Assembly: GCA_002118135.1 (NCBI GenBank)
Contig: BDIU01000273.1
Coordinates: 124,001-188,000 of the forward strand
DNA: 64,000 nt
DNA from: Trebouxia sp. TZW2008
Taxonomy: Eukaryota > Chlorophyta > Trebouxiophyceae > Trebouxiales > Trebouxiaceae
Direction of reading: 5' to 3'
Shown here piece by piece: positions 58,301 to 64,000 of this stretch. Made by a program: the position numbers and the translations under genes. Numbering within the stretch: the first letter of the stretch is position 1; each line of letters opens with the position of its first letter. The notes beneath the pieces were generated by a model, which was not told the origin of the DNA, ran no database searches, and worked only from the letters and a program-made list of their open reading frames with translations.

Positions 58301-61300
58301 GGCTCAGATGCATGATGCATTTCACACTCGTCCGCAACCATTTAGGCACATTGCAAAAGCATTTTGATGAGATACCTGAACTCCCAATATATCTGTATGT
58401 GAAGCTTGCTAGGATTCTGATACAGATCAAGCCTTCCCTAAGCAGGGTCCACAACGCAGACTCCTGTGCAAAGTGACACAACAAGATCACAGCATGGAAA
58501 CGATTCCAACCAGTAGACTGAAGGTTTGGCTTGTTGCAGTACAGGTTGACTGTTCAGTGTGCTGTGCAGCCCGGCCTAGGCAAGGAGTGATGCAGACGCA
58601 GGACCCCCTCAGCAAAGCCCAAAACCATACATATCCTTGCTTTGAAAATTGACAACAAACAGTGCATTTGTAACATGGTTTCTAAGCAGAAAATGGAAGG
58701 CGTGGCTTGCTGGTCGATTGCTGTGTGCATTGCAGCCGGAACTTGGTACAGTGCACTGCCAGACCTCACACTTCAGAACCAAAGGTGACAAAATTTCTGT
58801 GCAAAAGCAGCTTCACTCAAGTAAAGTATACAAGTGAGTTTTGCAGTTGAAAATGCGCGCTTTGTTGCAGTGCAGGTTGATTGCGCAGTGTGCTGTGCAG
58901 CCCGGGCTAGGCAAGGTGTACAGCCAGGTCTTGCTCCAGTCCCACACCAGCGCTGAATTCTACCTCAAGGTAGAAGCCCCTTCTGCCCAAATCTGAATTG
59001 ACACTGTCAATCACTCCCAACGGACTTTTGTGCATTATTATACGCCTGCAACTTGGCGACGTGTTCAGCCAGGTCTTGCTTCAGTCCCACACCAGCGTTT
59101 GATCCTACCTGAAGGTATAAGCCTGATACTTTGCACCTGAAGCAGACCAGCCCTGCAATCACCATTATCATGTACATGCTCACTAGTGAAAAGCACATCC
59201 CTACATAGTGCGTACACAAATCCTGTCTAGCTAGGATTGTCGAACATTTGGGCTCAGATGCAGTCCAAACAGGCACCCTCTTTGCTTGCCCTCATGCAGC
59301 AGACATGCAGCAACCAGTGAGTGTTGCAGCACATGGGGCCTGCGCTGCTGGGCAAATGTCTTGCAGGAGGCTGTGCTATGCTGTGCTGTGCTGTGCTGTG
59401 CTGTGCTGTGCTGTGCTGTGCTGTGCTGTGCTGTGCTGTGCTGTGCTGGGCTGGGCTGGGTCTTGTCGTCGTGCTGTCAAAGTCTGTTGGTGTGATACTG
59501 CAGGATATCTGGCCTTCATTGGTTAGCAAGTCATGTGCACAAGCTTTGACACTACTGTGCTGCGCTGTGCTGCAACAGTGCGGTTTCAAGTCAAGTGTCG
59601 AAGTGTGATGCTGCAGGACATGTGGCCTTTCTTGGTTGGCAAATCATTTGCAGAAGCCCGCCGATACTTTGACACTGCCGTGCTGTGCGGTGTGATGGAC
59701 ACAGCATCAAATCAAGCTCAGCTGAATCCAGCTGATGACATTGTGTTGTACGATCAGCACCTCTTGGTGTTCCTGTCCGGCACTGCCAATATCAAACCCT
59801 CCAGGCAGGTTGGTGCAAGTTTTGCTTCTTGAGCCTTCCCACCTCCTTTTCTCATCCTCTTGTTCCTCTGCTTGCTTCTTCTTCCGTACCAGCTCAAGCC
59901 TGCAGTTGAGAATGTGCTAGACAGTCAAAACTGCTTGTTGTTCTGCTTTGGCACTGCCAACATCAAGCCTGTCACGCAGGTAATGTAATGACTGAAAGTA
60001 CGCTTACAGCAATTATTGTTTATATGTGATGCTTGGGACAAAAGAACCTGTTTGGGGAGCGACTTTCACCCAAGTGTTGCTTGCAAGCGCTTTGAAGCCT
60101 GCTCGACTTACTGCTTTTGTGCGTCTTCTCCTTGTCTGTCTCCTGCCCCAGCACGCTTGTCTTTCAAGAGGGCAAACATGCAAAAATGATTGCTGAAAGC
60201 TGTTTTCAAGTGCAACATGCTGTTGCAGGCTAGACATGCCTTGCCTAAAGTGGCTACTGAGCGTGGGCAAGCTACAACCCCAGAAGCCCTCAGTGTCCAT
60301 CAACAGGTACATCAGGTTTTGCATTTGCAATCTGTACAACCTTTGCTGTTTCCAAGATGGGCTATCTGTACAACTTTCTCTTCTCCTTAGATAGGCATGA
60401 TTCATTTGGCATTCGAGTTTGTTCTGTCTGTTGTGTTGTGTTTCTTAAGACCACAGTCCTCAGCCTGACTAGCTGATCAAAGCATATAGACCTCATCAAT
60501 TTCCATTTAATGCCTTGCATTTCCTCTTCCTTTTCATCAGTATGTTCCACCTCTTCTTGGCTCAGGCGCACAAGAGCAAGCACATTGTGGTTTTGGGTTG
60601 GGATGTTGATGAAACCCTAGAGGGTTTGTTGCTGGGGCTGGGCGATTTTGCGCCTGAGGGTTCTGAAGTGAGGATCATCAGCCCTGAAGCACCAGCAGAT
60701 CTGGCGCCAAAATGCGGCACCTGCCAGTGTCAGTATTTGGAGGGACACATTGCTTCCCGCCAGGTTCTCGAGGAAGTAAGCTTGCTGGCGCCATTTTTGA
60801 CCCGTGCCCTTTTGGAGGGAAAAAGTCTGGATCCAAACATGGATCCTGCTCAATTGATCAGAATATGAAATGTCTTCAGCAAACAAGTAAATCTCTTTGC
60901 CGTCAGGCGTCATCACAGGAGCCTCTGTTCATAGAGGCAGCCTGGGGCTGCTGCTCTCAAAGCAGCAATAAAAAGAAAATGACCTTTGAGGGGTCAATGC
61001 TTTGATGTCTTCATGTCTGTGTCTGTGGCCATGTGTGTATTCATGGCAATACAGGGGGTTGAGGCCAAATTGGTTGCAGGCAGGTGTGGTTTATGTCCCT
61101 CTGCCTCCGTATGTCTTTATGTCTGTGTCTGCGGACATGTGTGTGTCTGTGAATATGTGGGAAACTGAGGCCAAGTGTATTGCAGGCAGGTGTGCCAGAG
61201 ACTGATGTGGTGATCATGCGTATGCCGCTGCAGTCCCTGGAAGATGCTGATGCAGATGCTCAGGTCCGTCTGTCTGCCTGTGTATGTACAAGTCTGTCTG

Positions 61301-61329
61301 TCTGTCTGTCTAGCTCTCTGTCTGTCTAG

Positions 61330-61364
<35 letters not shown>

Positions 61365-62685
61365 GTGGTCTACCTTAACAAAAGTGCATCCACACTTTTT
61401 GTAAAAAGCGTGCCTCCAAGCTTTTCATGCCAAGACAGACAATCAAGCATGTTTGACATGTTGTATTCATTCCTGTTTTCCTTTGCAGACAGTCGCATCG
61501 CTAATTCAGCTGCAAGACATAGTCTCCACAAGCAGCCGCACAGCGCCACTGCATGTGGTTGCACAAGTACGACACCCCAGAACAATAGAGCTCATCCAGT
61601 ACGTCACTTCGCAAACTCATGCTGGCAAAAGCAACAATAGGCAGGAGATTGGAGCAGTGAAAGCAGTGACTGATGGAACTTATGTCGAATCCGCCAGCAA
61701 AAAACAAGACCAAGATCATCTGAGAGGAGTTAAGTCACATGTGCTTCCCAAGAGGGGGCAAAAGGGGGGTGCAAGGGGGGTCAAGCAGGGGGCTGTTTTG
61801 GATGTGGATGTTCTGCTACCCAATGAGCTGCTGAGTGGCTTGCTGACTCAAGTCTCAGTACAGCCTGAGTTGCTGAGCGTGATGAATGATCTCTTTGATG
61901 CTGAAGGTAAGTCTGCACGTTTGCTACAGCTGCCAGACAGAGTTGGCATCAAAATATTGCAACCATATGCAATTTTCAAGATGGCTGCATTGTTCTGTGC
62001 TGCTTTGACAGCACTGGAATGATGTAGCAATGCTTTCTATCCCATTTGCGCTCTGTAACAATCGTTTCAAAGCCTAGCACAGCTCCCTTTCACGCGAGGG
62101 CTCGTGGGTTCGAATCGCTTCTGCACGGGATTTCGCTGCGTTGCACTCTTGAGGATGCCTTTGTGGTGGGCGCACCTGACGCTATTTGCAGCAGAGTTGC
62201 TATGCTGGCTCTATACATAGCGAGGGGGAATGTAGCAGTGTGAGGAATTAGCACCTCGCCATCTAGCTAGCAATGCTTCTATCCCATACGCGCTCTGTAA
62301 CAAATGCTTTGCATTTGTATGCTGCTCTTGCCTTGACATTTGCATGTGTTGCACAAGATGTGTAGCTTGTGTATTAGTGATGCTGCACTGACTAACAATT
62401 TGCACTCATGTTTCATTGATGCAAACCAGCCGTGCAGAAACTCATATGATCATGTGTTATGCAGGCGCAGAGATCTATCTCAGAAATCTGACTCATTATG
62501 GTATTTCAGATGGTTCAGAAAAGCCTGTTATCTTTTCTGAAGTGGCAGAAAAGGCCAGGCAGTACAAAGAAACGGCTCTTGGCTATATCATGCAAGATGG
62601 CACAGTACTATCAGCACCAGACGCCCATCACAAGCAGATACTACATGTAGGTGACCGTATCATAGCCCTAGCAGATCAGGCCTGA
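52325..62685 (+). CDS. CASTOR/POLLUX-family cation channel (SYM8/DMI1-like); N-terminal exons unresolved
   Basis: RCK-regulated cation channel family; plant members act at the nuclear envelope (CASTOR/POLLUX) or plastid envelope (PEC). In-phase exons: 53375-53528, 55033-55250, 56253-56381, 57176-57233, 57489-57595, 57949-58088, 58876-58969, 59617-59808, 60229-60306, 60566-60775, 61186-61263, 61489-61906, 62465-62685; 2097 nt, 698 residues. Order: membrane helix LTKLVAVILLSLPFIVVGG; filter region VPGADATAEPNY; helix FQLGLLTFAVVLGVVC; then SGNYAVVESGHTVILNWN and GPVVVLADKDKAEMD of RCK1; IVVLGWDVDETLEGLL of RCK2; terminal IYLRNLTHYGISDGS and GDRIIALA. The N terminus is unassembled. An open frame from ATG 52325/52331 is Arg/Ser/Ala-rich like a transit peptide, but its link to 53375 is unproven. 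The family's GNHA after ADA/ADS is not conserved. Confidence 0.87.
53240..53530 (+). repeat. Duplicate of the channel's first membrane-helix exon, offset 124 bp
   Basis: ATGAACATCCTGACTAAGCT starts at 53260 and 53384. Both copies read TMNILTKL...LLSLPF, but only the second continues to YKRASGAGWRESLFKSY and a donor. The first copy (PVTLLSLPFMLIG) runs into a stop after CCPQMFLL. Both have a GCAG acceptor (CTCTGCAG and TGCGCAG). Confidence 0.9.
53805..53940 (+). repeat. Short tandem repeats containing a tRNA T-arm-like motif
   Basis: Three units of about 47-54 bp carry GGCA(A/G)GAGTTGAACCCCTGAC; on the minus strand they read GGGTTCAACTC, close to a pol III B box. Related GTTGAACCCCTGAC copies accompany each of the pore-exon repeats to the right. 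No cloverleaf can be drawn around any of them. Confidence 0.6.
54062..55145 (+). repeat. Seven copies of the channel pore/selectivity-filter exon start
   Basis: AG followed by GTGCTGATG begins at 54092, 54265, 54434, 54584 (short), 54659, 54810 and 55033 (in phase). Copies carry the ADA...EPNY...ALVSHS filter segment and, in the longer ones, the following helix. Copy 54810 is open for nearly 50 residues (ALVSHSSFQVSLLMFVVVL). Others have frameshifts (54265) or stops (54434). All seven keep the acceptor AG and several keep a pyrimidine tract. Confidence 0.93.
55180..55575 (+). repeat. Three copies of the end of the channel pore exon
   Basis: The segment GTTGTGGAGTCAGG...CTGAATTGGAACAAGCT... 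CAGGTGAGCTT occurs at 55185-55257 (in phase) and in decayed form at about 55335-55418 and 55500-55575. All three end in CAGGTGAGCTT, the exon's donor. Frameshifts break the later two. Confidence 0.88.
55800..56706 (+). repeat. Four copies of the RCK exon start and two of its end
   Basis: The exon start MAVAKAEHQEGTFKGPVVVL is seen at about 55806, 55928, 56039 and 56253 (in phase). The 56039 copy is nearly perfect through LADKDKTEMD, then diverges. The exon end EMDEAVARGLQG..NFEV is repeated near 56650-56706 (EMDEVAARGHKRSLKFEV). The copies at 55928, 56039 and 56253 keep a CATGCAG or CATACAG acceptor. Confidence 0.9.
56542..56585 (+). repeat. CCCCTG hexanucleotide repeat in a channel intron
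   Basis: About six units of CCCCTG lie in the intron after 56381. It is intronic, and the reverse strand would read as Arg-Gly repeats in a spurious frame. Confidence 0.85.
57600..57860 (+). repeat. CTGTG/CTGCG pentanucleotide-rich intron segment
   Basis: The intron between 57595 and 57949 is dominated by TGTGC and TGCGC pentamers in several blocks, with TTTGATTTCAAATGA and similar interruptions. It is the degenerate relative of the cleaner array at 59366-59450 in the same gene. Confidence 0.88.
58165..58225 (+). repeat. Poly-C/CCCCGCC-rich stretch in a channel intron
   Basis: A strongly C-rich, asymmetric stretch (runs of 5-10 C) lies in the intron after 58088. The G-rich complement has several G runs and could form a quadruplex; this is a sequence-composition inference only. 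Confidence 0.6.
58535..59120 (+). repeat. Copies of the RLIAQCAVQPGLGK exon of the channel
   Basis: The in-phase exon is 58876-58969. Its start (GTTGCAGTRCAGGTTGAYTG...CAGCCCGG.CTAGGCAAGG) is also found at 58537-58583, after which that copy diverges. Its end (CAGCCAGGTCTTGCT.CAGTCCCACACCAGCG) is repeated at about 59068-59115, with a GGTA donor-like end. Confidence 0.87.
59366..59460 (+). repeat. Near-perfect CTGTG pentanucleotide array
   Basis: About 14-16 units of CTGTG in an intron of the channel gene, ending in CTGGG variants. Being a pentamer, it is open in several frames and produces spurious Cys/Ala/Val/Leu open frames. Confidence 0.95.
59500..59985 (+). repeat. Copies of the channel exon 59617-59808 on both sides
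   Basis: Upstream, 59500-59575 repeats the exon start (CTGCAGGATATCTGGCCTTCATTGGTTAGCAA versus the functional DMWPFLVGKSFAEA start). Downstream, 59890-59982 repeats the exon end (CTGCTTTGGCACTGCCAACATCAAGCC...CAGGTAATG), including a GT donor. The downstream copy is open for GTANIKPVTQ. Confidence 0.86.
61290..61362 (+). repeat. TCTG and CCTG tetranucleotide arrays in a channel intron
   Basis: (TCTG)n at about 61290-61330 followed by (CCTG)n at about 61331-61362, immediately after the exon ending at 61263. Simple intronic microsatellites. Confidence 0.92.
62021..62330 (+). repeat. Duplicated segment in the last channel intron, with an isolated B-box-like sequence
   Basis: TAGCAATGCTT.CTATCCCAT..GCGCTCTGTAACAA occurs at about 62025 and again near 62268. 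Between them GTGGGTTCGAATCGC (about 62104) matches a tRNA B box, but flanking bases do not pair into a T stem and there is no A box. It may be a tRNA-derived remnant. Confidence 0.6.
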
Positions 62686-63400
62686 GCCTAGGTACACAAA
62701 TGTGCTGTATATTCATAGATTCAGAATTTATGTTCCTCTACAATATCATGATTGTTGCAAATCTGGTATGGCTATTGTGGTCATGCTGGCACGCCATGCT
62801 GACTCGACAAGATGCTGCTGGGCCAACCCCATAAACATGCATTGAGGTCCATTTGGCATATGATTTGGCTGTGGCGTGCGACTCTGGCAGCGTGGGTTGC
62901 TGTTACTCATACACATGTCTGCTAGCGTTCAATGCTGTTCGTGAATGTGGGTTTATGCATAGTCGACATGCTGTGCCATTACTTGTCTTCCTGAACAATC
63001 AATCAAAGTCACAGTGCTGTGACCATCAGCAGGAATGAATAGCCTGCTTGCATGAGTCGACGAATGCAATGTAAGCCTTAGCTACGCCAGTAATACCTGT
63101 AATAAGGCTAAATCACTTTTGTTGTCTCACTGTGATCTTCTCAAAAGCACTAAACGCAAACGGATGCCTGTGTAGCATCGAGAACAGCACTTGACACAGG
63201 CTAGAGCAATCAGTAACGCAGAGAAACGAAACAGCCCAGAAGACTGTATCTGTATGCCACCAAGGTGGCACGACAACGGTCAGTGTTGCCAAACTTGGCT
63301 AGCATCACACATGTATAGTCAACTGACATCAGTGTCTCTTGCCAAAACAAGCCCCCCCTGAGCAGCAGAGCAACACAGTCTGCAAAAGCCTCAGTTGCAT
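62686..63400. other. Convergent intergenic region between the channel gene and the right-edge gene
   Basis: About 715 bp with no recognised exon, repeat or RNA gene. It must contain both 3' UTRs. Confidence 0.5.
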
Positions 63401-63906
63401 TTACAAGTCCTCTTCATGGTGTGACAGCATTATCTGTCCATCGAATACCAGCTGCTGCCAGCAAACGGTGACAAGCATGTTGGCAGAATCTGCATCCAAT
63501 GGTGCATTTGGGGACGCGCAGCTGCCTGCAATAACAGAAAACTCAAGGAATTGTAATGAGGACACCAAAACAACAGACAAGATAGCAGGCGCCCTTGTTG
63601 CACAGCAGACATCTGCGTTGTGTGGCATGAAACGTTCAAGCATGCACAGCAAAGAGTTGTTGAGTAAAAGCAGCAAACTGACCAGGCAAAACTGAAAAGT
63701 CAAGGATGACAATCAAGGCACAAAGGCAGCATAATGCACGCTGCAAGCCGGCAAAGTAGAGCAACATACCATTCAGCTTTGAGCGTCTTGAAATTTGCAA
63801 GCTGAATGCCACAACACCCACAACAGCATCATTTACAGCTGATGCTGCGTCAAACATGACCTGCTGCACCCCATGGTTGCGATCAAGCCTTGAGTTTGTC
63901 AGGCAA
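63401..63906 (-). CDS. Last exons of an unknown minus-strand gene, 5' part beyond the window
   Basis: Two exons join in phase: 63906-63770 (CLTNSRLDRNHGVQQVMFDA, ending KLNG with a GTATGT donor) and 63525-63401 (SCASPNAPLDADSAN, ending in acidic HHEEDL and TAA). The donor, the acceptor (TTATTGCAG) and the shared phase support the pair. I do not recognise the family. No membrane segment or motif is clear in the visible 87 residues. Earlier exons lie right of 63906 and outside the window. Confidence 0.42.
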
Positions 63907-64000
63907 CTGATTGCTGTATGCCGACTGTAAACATTGCAACTGAGGCTCATGCTGATGAGGCATGGCCTGAAGAGCCCTGACATGCTGACTAACAAGTGAC

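Noticed and set aside
59248..59608. Overlapping Cys/Ala/Val/Leu-rich and Ser/Thr/Ala/Gln-rich open frames on both strands
   Set aside because: They are translations of the CTGTG pentanucleotide array, which is open in several frames.
62080..62125. A tRNA gene around the GGTTCGAATC sequence
   Set aside because: The B-box match is good, but the bases on either side do not pair as a T stem, there is no A box, and no acceptor stem can be drawn.

Overview
The window is nuclear DNA from a photosynthetic eukaryote, most likely a chlorophyte green alga (Trebouxiophyceae or similar; this placement is inference). The evidence is as follows. Genes are broken into many short exons with GT-AG introns whose boundaries can be followed in phase. 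The gene set is typical of the green lineage: a stand-alone allophanate hydrolase of the urea carboxylase pathway, a plant-type ATG11, a CASTOR/POLLUX-type cation channel and a NUMOD3 protein with a transit-like N terminus. There are no operons, no phage and no bacterial features. I see no intact transposon and no CRISPR array.

Layout from left to right: 1-5510 (+) is the 3' part of allophanate hydrolase. 7399-15360 (-) is ATG11, a selective-autophagy scaffold (14 exons in phase, 959 residues). It lies head to head with 15993-19836 (+), the proteasome lid subunit RPN3 (9 exons, 498 residues). 20387-26387 (+) is a cytochrome P450 (11 exons, 586 residues). 27446-28300 (+) is a small unknown protein. 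29860-32239 (-) is a short-chain dehydrogenase-like protein. 32434-32505 (+) is tRNA-Thr(UGU). 33224-35981 (-) is an unknown protein with a FAM13/Sld2-like helical motif. 36969-39230 (-) is a NUMOD3 protein, head to head with 39617-51415 (+), cytosolic glutamyl-tRNA synthetase (14 exons, 748 residues). 52325-62685 (+) is the CASTOR/POLLUX channel (13 clear exons, about 698 residues plus an unresolved N terminus). At the right edge, 63401-63906 (-) holds the last exons of an unknown gene.

The outstanding feature is a pervasive pattern of tandem exon micro-duplication. In almost every long gene, short segments containing one exon or part of one, with adjoining intron and usually one splice site, are repeated in direct tandem. 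Copy number is 2 to 7 and the spacing is mostly about 120-175 bp. One copy fits the reading frame and protein family. The others sit in the introns as decaying 'ghost exons', some still open and with intact splice sites. The clearest sets are the channel's pore/selectivity-filter exon (7 copies), a glutamyl-tRNA synthetase exon (6 full copies plus a fragment), another exon of that gene (5 copies), a P450 exon (3 copies at exactly 135 bp) and the last exon of the small unknown gene (3 copies at exactly 120 bp). RPN3 is a striking exception with no visible copies. This pattern accounts for much of the intron length here and is the best candidate for an undescribed phenomenon.

The genes are housekeeping or metabolic and do not form one pathway. 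The two divergent pairs (ATG11/RPN3 and NUMOD3/GluRS) share short intergenic spacers that probably contain bidirectional promoters. Exon coordinates were derived by hand from splice consensus, phase and protein-family similarity; no transcript data or searches were available.
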